Below are positions 7,199 to 14,316 of a stretch of DNA of 15,257 bases, in pieces. Position 1 is the first letter of the stretch. Each line of letters begins with the position of its first letter. The notes beneath the pieces were generated by a model that was given only the letters and a program-made list of their open reading frames with translations, was not told the origin of the DNA and made no database searches. The translations under genes and the position numbers were made by a program. The DNA is taken from contig CAJWFY010000022.1 of assembly GCA_913031655.1 (NCBI GenBank), positions 1 to 15,257 of the forward strand, read 5' to 3'. Origin of the DNA: an uncultured Flavobacteriaceae bacterium (lineage in GTDB: Bacteria > Bacteroidota > Bacteroidia > Flavobacteriales > Flavobacteriaceae).

Positions 7199-8125
7199 TC
7201 AATAAAGCTTAGAGGCTAATAAATACATAACGGCCATCCTAATTGCAACACCATTTTCAACTTGGTCTAAAATAATAGCCTGATCTGAATCAGCAACTTC
7301 GCTAGTGATTTCTACCCCACGATTAATTGGACCAGGGTGCATAATAATAATTTCTTTGTTTAGTGAATCTAGAATCTGTTGGTTTAAACCAAATTGTTGA
7401 ACATATTCTCTGGTTGAGGGAAAGTAAGTTTCGGACATTCTTTCGTTCTGGATTCTAAGCATATTTACCGCGTCACATTGATTTAATGCTTTAATAAAAT
7501 TAGTTTCAACTGTAACTCCTAACGACTCTATATGTTTAGGTATTAAAGACTTGGGACCACATACAGTTACTTTAGCTCCTAATTTTTGATATGTAAAAAT
7601 GTTTGAAAGGGCTACTCTAGAATGCAAAATATCACCAACAATTAAAATTTTTCTTCCATTTAAATCACCTATTCTTTCTGAAAGTGAATAAGCATCTAAT
7701 AAAGCTTGAGTAGGATGCTCGTGAGTTCCATCCCCTGCATTAATTATACAAGAGTCAACATTTTTAGAGAGAAAAACACTCGCTCCTGGACTAGGGTGCC
7801 TAATAACTACCATATCTACTTTCATAGATAAAATATTATTAACTGTATCTATTAGAGTTTCTCCTTTAGATACAGAAGAACCATTTGAAGAAAAGTTCAC
7901 AACATCTGCTGAAAGTCTTTTTTGAGCTAACTCAAAAGAAATTTTAGTTCTAGTACTATTTTCAAAAAAGAGATTTGCTATTGTCACATCTCTTAAGGAA
8001 GGGACTTTTTTAATCTTTCTATTGATAACTTCCTTAAAATGATCAGAAGTTTCAAATATTAATTTTAAATCATTAAGATTTAAGTATTTTATTCCCAATA
8101 AATGATTTACACTTAAATTACTCAT
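7199..8125 (-). CDS. pyrB: Aspartate carbamoyltransferase catalytic subunit
   Basis: Catalyses carbamoyl phosphate plus L-aspartate to N-carbamoylaspartate, the first committed step of pyrimidine synthesis. Key motifs are FFENSTRTKISFE with the carbamoyl-phosphate loop STRT (57-60), the active-site Lys in SVSKGET (Lys87), HEHPTQALLD (HPTQ 137-140), DILHSRVALSN and MHPGPINRG (about 261-269). At 308 residues it is a free-standing catalytic chain, and no pyrI regulatory subunit lies nearby. The ATG is joined to the pyrR stop as TAATG (1-bp overlap), so translation should be coupled. The STAS-like gene follows after 1 bp. Confidence 0.97.
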   Translation of the reverse strand: MSNLSVNHLLGIKYLNLNDLKLIFETSDHFKEVINRKIKKVPSLRDVTIANLFFENSTRTKISFELAQKRLSADVVNFSSNGSSVSKGETLIDTVNNILSMKVDMVVIRHPSPGASVFLSKNVDSCIINAGDGTHEHPTQALLDAYSLSERIGDLNGRKILIVGDILHSRVALSNIFTYQKLGAKVTVCGPKSLIPKHIESLGVTVETNFIKALNQCDAVNMLRIQNERMSETYFPSTREYVQQFGLNQQILDSLNKEIIIMHPGPINRGVEITSEVADSDQAIILDQVENGVAIRMAVMYLLASKLY

Positions 8126-8658
8126 TATTTGTTTTTAATTAAGTAAACTGAATCTTCACCATCATTTTCATTCCAATTAACTTTCACTTTTTCGTTTAGC
8201 CTTGAGTCTACCTGAATTCCGCAATAATCTGGTTGTATAGGTAATTCTCTTGAAAACCTCCTGTCAATTAAAGTCAATAATTGAATAGACTTGGGTCTTC
8301 CATAAGATTGTATAGCGTCTAATGCTGCTCTAATACTTCTTCCTGTAAAAAGGACATCATCAATTAATATAACTGTTTTACCCTCAATAACAAAGTCTAA
8401 ACTTGTAGTACTTGCTTTTAAAGATTTTTCATTTCTTCTAAAATCATCTCTAAAAAAAGTGATATCTAAAAACCCAAGATTAATGTTATCATTATCATTT
8501 AGAAGTTGTAAAAGCCTAGTTGCAAGAATCGGGCCTCTGGGTTGAATTCCTATTAATACCGTGTTTGAAAAGTCATTATGATCTTCAATTAACTGATAAG
8601 AAAGACGATGAAGTATTGTTGATAATTCATTAGCGTTCAGTATTTTTTTTGGGTTCAT
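8125..8658 (-). CDS. pyrR: PyrR-type uracil phosphoribosyltransferase / pyr regulator
   Basis: A type-I phosphoribosyltransferase of 177 residues. The PRPP-binding motif VILIDDVLFTGRS lies at about 97-109, and IGIQPRGPILA and the DITFFRDDFRR segment are typical of PyrR. PyrR converts uracil and PRPP to UMP and, in Firmicutes, binds pyr leader RNA. Two start codons are possible: GTG at 8661 and ATG at 8658. ATG is chosen because MNPKKILNA fits the family length and lies just after a promoter-like element at 8675-8682. The leader would be only about 11 bases, too short for a PyrR attenuator, so RNA control of this operon is not visible. It is the first gene of a run with pyrB, the STAS-like gene and rnz. 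Confidence 0.93.
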   Translation of the reverse strand: MNPKKILNANELSTILHRLSYQLIEDHNDFSNTVLIGIQPRGPILATRLLQLLNDNDNINLGFLDITFFRDDFRRNEKSLKASTTSLDFVIEGKTVILIDDVLFTGRSIRAALDAIQSYGRPKSIQLLTLIDRRFSRELPIQPDYCGIQVDSRLNEKVKVNWNENDGEDSVYLIKNK

Positions 8659-8674
8659 CACGCTGATTTATATT

Positions 8675-8682
8675 CAAAATTA
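8675..8682 (-). promoter_or_regulatory. Candidate -7 promoter element for the pyrR operon (TAATTTTG)
   Basis: On the minus strand TAATTTTG matches TAnnTTTG. It lies 16 bases before the pyrR ATG, so a transcript would start around 8669 with a leader of about 11 bases. The -33 TTG is not evident (only a T-rich stretch). The 98-bp gap 8662-8759 otherwise holds A/T-rich DNA and no clear terminator hairpin for the upstream unit. Confidence 0.4.
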
Positions 8683-8759
8683 ATACTTTTTTTGATTATA
8701 TGTAAAGTTTTATAAAATATTGGGCTTAATTTCTTTTAAAAAAATAAAAAAAACGTTTA

Positions 8760-10007
8760 TTATAATTTAATTTTTTCAGCTATTTTCTTGTAAGTTCCGT
8801 CGTAAAGTTTGGATCTTATTTTAGAAAATGCTGATAATGTCTCGTCTATATCAATCATCTCATGAGAAGTAGTTGGAATCAATCTTAAAAGGATTAAACC
8901 TTTTGGAATTACTGGATAAACAACTATCGAACAAAAAATGAAGTACTTTTCTCTTAATTCTTTTACCATAACCATAGCTTCATACATTGAACCTTTTAAA
9001 AATACAGGGGTTACACAACTTTGTGTATTGCCTAAATCAAAATTTTGTTTTTTTAAACCAGACTGTAAAGCATTAACATTAGACCACAATTTAGTTCTTA
9101 ATTCAGGACGAGTTTTAAGCAGTTCTAGTCTTTTTAAAATACCTACGACTAATTGCATTTGTAGCGATTTAGCAAAAACCTGAGATCTCATATTATACTT
9201 TAAAAAGTCAATAATCATAGAATCACTAGCTATAAAAGCTCCAGTGCTTGCCATAGATTTAGCAAATGTGGCAAAATAAACATCTATTTGATTTTGAATA
9301 CCTTGTTCCTCTCCTGCTCCTGCTCCAGTTTCACCAAGTGTCCCAAACCCGTGAGCATCGTCAACTAACAATCTAAACTTAAATTCTCCTTTAAGAGCAG
9401 CAATCTCTTTAATTCTACCTTGCTCTCCTCTCATACCAAAAACACCTTCTGATATAACAAGAATTCCTCCGCCAGTTTTTTCAGCTATATTAGTGGCTCT
9501 TCTCAAATTAGTTTTAAGACTTTCCATATCATTATGCTGATAAGTAAATCTTTTACCTATATGCAACCTAACTCCATCAACAATACATGCATGTGAATCG
9601 ATATCATAAACAATAACATCATTTTTAGAAACTAGAGCATCTATTGTGGATAATATTCCTTGATAACCAAAATTTAACAAATATGCCTTTTCTTTAGAAA
9701 CAAATTCAGCTACTTCACATTCAAGTTGCTCATGTAATTCTGTATGTCCTGACATTAATCTAGCACCCATAGGGTAAGCTGATCCATATTTTTTTGAAGC
9801 TTCAGCATCTGCTAATCTAACTTCTGGATGATTAGCTAAACCTAAATAATCATTAACGCTCCATGTAATTACTTTCTTACCATTAAAAATCATACGATTA
9901 CTGATCGGACCTTCCAATTTTGGAAATGCAAAATATCCTTCAGCAACCTTAGCATATTGACCTAGCGGGCCTTTATTGGTTATAATTTTATCAAATAAGT
10001 CATTCAT
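8760..10007 (-). CDS. Alpha-oxoamine synthase family PLP acyltransferase, probable cysteate or serine acyltransferase
   Basis: A 415-residue fold-type-I PLP enzyme of the AOS family (relatives: serine palmitoyltransferase, KBL, BioF), which condenses an amino acid with an acyl thioester and releases CO2. Visible features are the stacking His in DSHACIVDG, the Asp of DDAHGFGTLG (PLP pyridine contact) and the PLP Schiff-base lysine Lys250 in FAKSMAS. The opening GPLGQYAKVAEGYFAFPKLEG belongs to a version I recall as strongly conserved in flavobacteria and distinct from the Bacteroides serine palmitoyltransferase. The gene upstream, 36 bp away on the same strand, is a cysteine-synthase-family enzyme. 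Together they match a cysteate-making enzyme and a cysteate acyltransferase (3-ketocapnine formation, CapA/CapB-type). Family is certain; substrate is inferred, and serine palmitoyltransferase remains the main alternative. Confidence 0.8.
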   Translation of the reverse strand: MNDLFDKIITNKGPLGQYAKVAEGYFAFPKLEGPISNRMIFNGKKVITWSVNDYLGLANHPEVRLADAEASKKYGSAYPMGARLMSGHTELHEQLECEVAEFVSKEKAYLLNFGYQGILSTIDALVSKNDVIVYDIDSHACIVDGVRLHIGKRFTYQHNDMESLKTNLRRATNIAEKTGGGILVISEGVFGMRGEQGRIKEIAALKGEFKFRLLVDDAHGFGTLGETGAGAGEEQGIQNQIDVYFATFAKSMASTGAFIASDSMIIDFLKYNMRSQVFAKSLQMQLVVGILKRLELLKTRPELRTKLWSNVNALQSGLKKQNFDLGNTQSCVTPVFLKGSMYEAMVMVKELREKYFIFCSIVVYPVIPKGLILLRLIPTTSHEMIDIDETLSAFSKIRSKLYDGTYKKIAEKIKL

Positions 10008-10043
10008 TAATTAAGTTGTAAATAAGAAGTGTAAAAATAATAT

Positions 10044-11084
10044 TTATTTTATGTATTCAATAGGTTTTTCAAGATCAGTTTTTTCAGAATCAAAAAATCC
10101 TTGATCATTCATCCATTTGTCAGAGTATATTTTACTCATGTATCTTGAACCATGATCACAAAATATCATAACTACATTACTGTCTTTAGAAAAAATATTT
10201 TGTTTTGACAGCTGTTTAACAGCCTGAACTGCAGCACCAGAAGTGTAACCCACAAAAATACCCTCTTTTGTAGCTATTTCTCTTGAGGAGTGAGCACTTT
10301 GCTCATCGTTAACCTTTTCGAAAAAATCTATAACATCAAAATCCGTTGCAGTTGGAATTAAATTCTTACCTAGACCTTCAATCCTGTAAGGATATATCTC
10401 ATCCTCATCAAATTCTTTAGTTTCATGATATTTTTTTAAAACAGACCCATAAGCATCTACTCCTATAATTTTGATATTTGGATTTTGTTTTTTTAGATAT
10501 TTTCCTATTCCAGAAATTGTTCCTCCTGTTCCACTACTCGCTACTAAATGAGTTATTTTCCCCGATGTTTGTTCCCAAATCTCAGGCCCAGTGGTTTTAT
10601 AATGAGCTTCGATATTCAACTTATTGAAGTATTGATTAATATAAAAAGAACCTTTGATTTCTTCGTGAAGTCTTTTAGCTACTTGATAATAAGATCTTTC
10701 ATCATCAGCACTAACATGCGCAGGGCAAACATAAATTTTTGCACCCATAGCTTTAAGCATTTCTATTTTGTCAGGAGAAGATTTTGAAGATACTGCTAGA
10801 ATACAATTAAAGCCTTTAATTATACTAACCATGGCTAAACTAAAACCAGTATTTCCAGATGTAGTTTCAATTATGGTAGTGCCTTTAGTAATTAAACCTT
10901 TTTTTTCTGCAGATTCTAAAATGTGTAGAGCAATTCTGTCTTTGTTCGAGTGGCCTGGATTAACTGCCTCTAATTTTGCATAAAAATTGCCAGGAATATC
11001 TTTAACAATTTCGTTCAGTTTGATAAGAGGAGTATTCCCTATTAACTCAAGTATGTTATTGTAAGCTTTTATCTTTCCTTTCAT
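10044..11084 (-). CDS. Cysteine-synthase / CBS-family PLP enzyme, candidate cysteate synthase
   Basis: A 346-residue fold-type-II PLP enzyme that acts by beta-replacement. It has IGNTPLIKLN (15-24), the PLP lysine Lys48 in NPGHSNKDRIA, the substrate loop TSGNTGFSLA, the phosphate-binding SSGTGGTISG and a C-terminal GYTSGAAVQA. There is no CBS regulatory domain. The C-terminal stretch with CDHGSRYMSKIYSDKWM is typical of the Bacteroidota branch. Possible reactions are O-acetylserine sulfhydrylase, cystathionine beta-synthase, or cysteate synthase (O-phosphoserine plus sulfite). The last is favoured only by the gene order: an AOS-family acyltransferase follows 36 bp downstream. The ATG at 11084 gives the normal N-terminus. 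A promoter-like TAAATTTG lies at 11142-11149. Family is certain, exact substrate is not. Confidence 0.8.
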   Translation of the reverse strand: MKGKIKAYNNILELIGNTPLIKLNEIVKDIPGNFYAKLEAVNPGHSNKDRIALHILESAEKKGLITKGTTIIETTSGNTGFSLAMVSIIKGFNCILAVSSKSSPDKIEMLKAMGAKIYVCPAHVSADDERSYYQVAKRLHEEIKGSFYINQYFNKLNIEAHYKTTGPEIWEQTSGKITHLVASSGTGGTISGIGKYLKKQNPNIKIIGVDAYGSVLKKYHETKEFDEDEIYPYRIEGLGKNLIPTATDFDVIDFFEKVNDEQSAHSSREIATKEGIFVGYTSGAAVQAVKQLSKQNIFSKDSNVVMIFCDHGSRYMSKIYSDKWMNDQGFFDSEKTDLEKPIEYIK

Positions 11085-11141
11085 TTAAATTTTTCAACTT
11101 GAATTGAAGTTAACAAATTACTTAAAAAATACTAATACAAC

Positions 11142-11149
11142 CAAATTTA
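11142..11149 (-). promoter_or_regulatory. Candidate -7 promoter element (TAAATTTG) before the two-PLP-enzyme unit
   Basis: TAAATTTG on the minus strand overlaps the TAA stop of the oligopeptidase gene and fits TAnnTTTG. It would start a transcript near 11135, about 50 bases before the cysteine-synthase-like ATG. No well-spaced TTG at -33 is seen, and in DNA this AT-rich chance matches are common, so this is tentative. Confidence 0.3.
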
Positions 11150-13282
11150 TTTATAAATCTCCTCAAGATCAAGTAAAAAGGCATATTCTTTAGCCAAATC
11201 TTTTAAAGCTTCAAACCTTCCAGATGAACCACCATGTCCAGTTTCCATGTCCGTATTTAAAAACAAGTTGTTTTTATCAGTTTTTAAATCTCTTAATTTA
11301 GCTACCCATTTAGCAGGTTCCCAATATTGAACTTGAGAATCATGAAGACCAGTAGTAACTAGTAAATTAGGATAACTAATTTTTTTAACATTATCGTATG
11401 GTGAATAAGTCATCATATAATTATAATAGCTTTTATCATTAGGATTTCCCCATTCATCATACTCGCTAGTTGTTAAAGGAATGGATTTATCCAACATAGT
11501 TGTAACCACATCCACAAAAGGAACAGCTGCAATAACTCCATTATAAAGTTCTGGAGCCATATTTAAAACAGTACCCATCAAAAGTCCTCCAGCAGAGCCA
11601 CCATATGCATAAGTATGTTTTGGTGTTGTAAAACCTACGGAAACAAGGTGTTTAGTACAATCAATAAAATCTGTAAATGTATTTAGTTTATTAAAAAGCT
11701 TACCACCTTCGTACCAATCTCTTCCTAAATATTCACTTCCTCTAACATGTGCAATAGCATATACAAAACCACGATCTAAAAGACTTAGTCTACTAATTGA
11801 AAAAGAGGGATCTATAGTATTACCATATGATCCGTATCCGTAAATCAATAAGGGGTTAGACCCATCTTTAATAAGCCCTTTTTTGTAGACTATAGATATT
11901 GGAATTTTAATTCCATCAGAAGCATTAGCCCAAATTCTTTCAGAAATATAATTGTCTTTATTAAAATTTTCATCAATAACTAAATGTTCTTTTATAACTA
12001 ATTTTTCTTTTGTTTTCATGTCAAAATCTATAACAGAGTACGGTTCTGTCATAGAATTATAAACATATCTTAAAGTATTTGTATTAAAATCAATATTTGA
12101 TGTAGTGTAACTTGTATAAGTGTCGCTGTTAAAGTTTATAAAATAATTTTCTGTTTCATCCCACCTTTTAACATTGATTCTATTTAATCCATTAAGTCTT
12201 TCACTAACAACTAAGTAGTCCTTAAAAATATCAATACCTTCAATTAACACATCTTCTCTATGGTTTATTACATTTTCCCATTTATCAAATTCAGTATTTA
12301 ATAAAGGGGCTTTCATTAATTTGTAATTTTTGGCATTGTCTCTGTTGGTTATTATATAAAAGTAATCTTCAAAATGATTAACACTATATTCAATTCCTTT
12401 AATTCTTTTACTAAATAACTTAAAATCCTCATCAGGATTGTCAGCATCAACAAACTGAAACTCTGTAGTTAAGGTACTAAAGGATGAAATAACAACAAAT
12501 TTATTAGATTTAGTTCTAGATACATTGGTATAAAAAGTCTCATCTTTTTCATAATAAACTAATTGATCATCATCAGATTTAGTTCCTAATTTATGCTTGA
12601 AAATTTTATCATTCCTTAAGGTTTTAGAATCTCTATTGGTATAAAATAAAGTTAAATTATCATTAGCCCAAGCAAAACTTCCGGATGAGTTATTAATCTC
12701 TTCATTAAAAATCTCTCCAGTTTCTAGGTTTTTTATTTTGATATTATATAATCTTCTAGAAATTGTATCAAAGCTATAAGCAGCAAATTTATTGTTAGGA
12801 CTGATTTGAATATTTGACAGATTAAAATATTCATGTTCCTTTGCAAGGTCATTGCAATTAAACAAAACTTCATCTTTGGCATTTATTGAATCTTTTCTTC
12901 TAATATAAACTGGATAGTCCATATCCTTTTTATATTTAGTTACATACCAATATCCATTTATAAAATAGGGGACAGATTCATCATCTTCTTTAATTTTACC
13001 TTTAATCTCTTCGAACAACTTCTCTTGAAAACCTTTTGTATGAGCAGTCATTTTATTGTAATAATCATTCTCCCTTTCTAAATAATCAATAACTTCTGGA
13101 TTTTCTTTTTCATTCAACCAATAGTAATTGTCAATTCTTAAGTCATCATGCTTTTTGAAAGAAGTAGGAATTTTATCTGCTTTTGGACTCGAAATTGAAT
13201 TATTTATTGGCTGTTTCATATTTTTATTGCAAGAAGTCGCAAACATAATACATACTATTAAAAGTCTATAATATTTGATCAT
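11147..13282 (-). CDS. Oligopeptidase B-like S9A peptidase, predicted lipoprotein
   Basis: A 711-residue serine peptidase of the prolyl oligopeptidase family (S9A, oligopeptidase B branch), which cuts short peptides. Residues 1-18 form a lipoprotein signal peptide: a charged start, the hydrophobic run LLIVCIMFA, then a lipobox-like ATSC with Cys18. The enzyme is therefore predicted to be anchored in the envelope rather than cytosolic. A beta-propeller-type region fills about 80-430. The hydrolase domain has the nucleophile Ser in YGGSAGGLLMG (about residue 562), an Asp in GLHDSQV (about 645) and His in TGHGGSSGR (about 680), the oligopeptidase B order. The ATG lies 3 bp after the ltaE stop, so the two are probably cotranscribed. 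The positive-to-neutral stretch after Cys18 lacks the acidic signal linked to surface export in some Bacteroidota, so a periplasmic location is likelier. Confidence 0.92.
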   Translation of the reverse strand: MIKYYRLLIVCIMFATSCNKNMKQPINNSISSPKADKIPTSFKKHDDLRIDNYYWLNEKENPEVIDYLERENDYYNKMTAHTKGFQEKLFEEIKGKIKEDDESVPYFINGYWYVTKYKKDMDYPVYIRRKDSINAKDEVLFNCNDLAKEHEYFNLSNIQISPNNKFAAYSFDTISRRLYNIKIKNLETGEIFNEEINNSSGSFAWANDNLTLFYTNRDSKTLRNDKIFKHKLGTKSDDDQLVYYEKDETFYTNVSRTKSNKFVVISSFSTLTTEFQFVDADNPDEDFKLFSKRIKGIEYSVNHFEDYFYIITNRDNAKNYKLMKAPLLNTEFDKWENVINHREDVLIEGIDIFKDYLVVSERLNGLNRINVKRWDETENYFINFNSDTYTSYTTSNIDFNTNTLRYVYNSMTEPYSVIDFDMKTKEKLVIKEHLVIDENFNKDNYISERIWANASDGIKIPISIVYKKGLIKDGSNPLLIYGYGSYGNTIDPSFSISRLSLLDRGFVYAIAHVRGSEYLGRDWYEGGKLFNKLNTFTDFIDCTKHLVSVGFTTPKHTYAYGGSAGGLLMGTVLNMAPELYNGVIAAVPFVDVVTTMLDKSIPLTTSEYDEWGNPNDKSYYNYMMTYSPYDNVKKISYPNLLVTTGLHDSQVQYWEPAKWVAKLRDLKTDKNNLFLNTDMETGHGGSSGRFEALKDLAKEYAFLLDLEEIYK

Positions 13283-13285
13283 AAA

Positions 13286-14311
13286 TTAAAACTTTAAATC
13301 ATTTAAAATTTTTAAAAATGATTTATGCATTTCGTTAGAGTAATCTAAATGAGTTACTAGCCTCAGCTTATTGTCTCCCATGGAAATTAATTCAACTCCT
13401 TTTCCATTTAAAATATTTAAAAAAAGTTCTGAGCTTATGTTTGCCTTAATTTCAAAAATTACAATATTAGTTTCAACTTTTTCAACTTTTTTTATAAATG
13501 ATAATTTTGATAAAGTAGATTCTATTTCTTTAGCTTTTAAATGGTCTTCACTTAGTCTTTCTATGTTGTTTTCCAAAGCATAAACACCACAAGCTGCCAA
13601 ATACCCTACCTGCCTCATTCCTCCTCCTAAAATTTTCCTTATCCTGATAGCCTTGTTTATTAGTTCTTTTGATCCGATTAACACCGATCCCGATGGACAT
13701 CCTAAACCTTTACTAAGGCAGACTGAAATAGAATCAAATAGAAGTCCAAAATCTTTAGGTTTTTTTTCTGTTTTTACAATTGCATTCCAAATACGTGCCC
13801 CATCTAAATGAAACGAAAGGTTATTGCTAATACAAGTCTGTTTTATTTTTTTAAATTCATCTAAATCCCAGCATGCTCCTCCTCCTTTATTGGTGGTATT
13901 TTCTACACAAACTAAAGATGTTTTTGGACTATGATAAAAATCTGGTGGGTTGATTGATTCTAAAACCTGTTTATTTGTAAACATTCCCCTTTCCCCATTA
14001 ATTAATTTACAAGACACTCCACTATTAAAACTAACTCCTCCACCTTCATAATTATAAACATGCGCATATTTATCGCAAATAAGCTGATCTCCAGGGTTAG
14101 TGTGAAGATTTATAGCAGTCTGATTAGCCATGGTTCCTGAGGGGAAAAATAAAGCAGATTCCATTCCGAAAGTTTGAGCAATTATATTTTCTAATTTATT
14201 AACAGTAGGGTCCTCCTTAAAAACATCATCACCCACTTCTGCGTCAAGCATAGCCTTAAGCATTCCTTGACTAGGCTTTGTTACGGTATCACTTATTAAG
14301 TTAATTTTCAT
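13286..14311 (-). CDS. ltaE: Low-specificity L-threonine aldolase
   Basis: A PLP-dependent fold-type-I enzyme that cleaves L-threonine or allo-threonine to glycine and acetaldehyde. Motifs include MKINLISDTVTKPS with DTVT near the start, GDDVFKEDPTVN, FFPSGTMANQ, the Asp of LSFHLDGARIWNA (pyridine-nitrogen contact), and the PLP lysine in SVCLSKGLGCPSG. The glycine-rich GGGMRQVGYLAA is also typical. The ATG at 14311 is chosen. An upstream in-frame TTG at 14332 would add seven residues with no family counterpart and would overlap the preceding gene by 16 bp. With the ATG the spacing is 5 bp after that gene's stop. The length of 341 residues is normal. It sits between two peptidase genes, which suggests use of peptide-derived amino acids. 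Confidence 0.93.
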   Translation of the reverse strand: MKINLISDTVTKPSQGMLKAMLDAEVGDDVFKEDPTVNKLENIIAQTFGMESALFFPSGTMANQTAINLHTNPGDQLICDKYAHVYNYEGGGVSFNSGVSCKLINGERGMFTNKQVLESINPPDFYHSPKTSLVCVENTTNKGGGACWDLDEFKKIKQTCISNNLSFHLDGARIWNAIVKTEKKPKDFGLLFDSISVCLSKGLGCPSGSVLIGSKELINKAIRIRKILGGGMRQVGYLAACGVYALENNIERLSEDHLKAKEIESTLSKLSFIKKVEKVETNIVIFEIKANISSELFLNILNGKGVELISMGDNKLRLVTHLDYSNEMHKSFLKILNDLKF

Positions 14312-14316
14312 ATAAA

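Noticed and set aside
8722..8759. T-rich tract after the oxoamine synthase gene (minus strand) as a rho-independent terminator
   Set aside because: The T runs are present but no stem of useful length or GC content precedes them.
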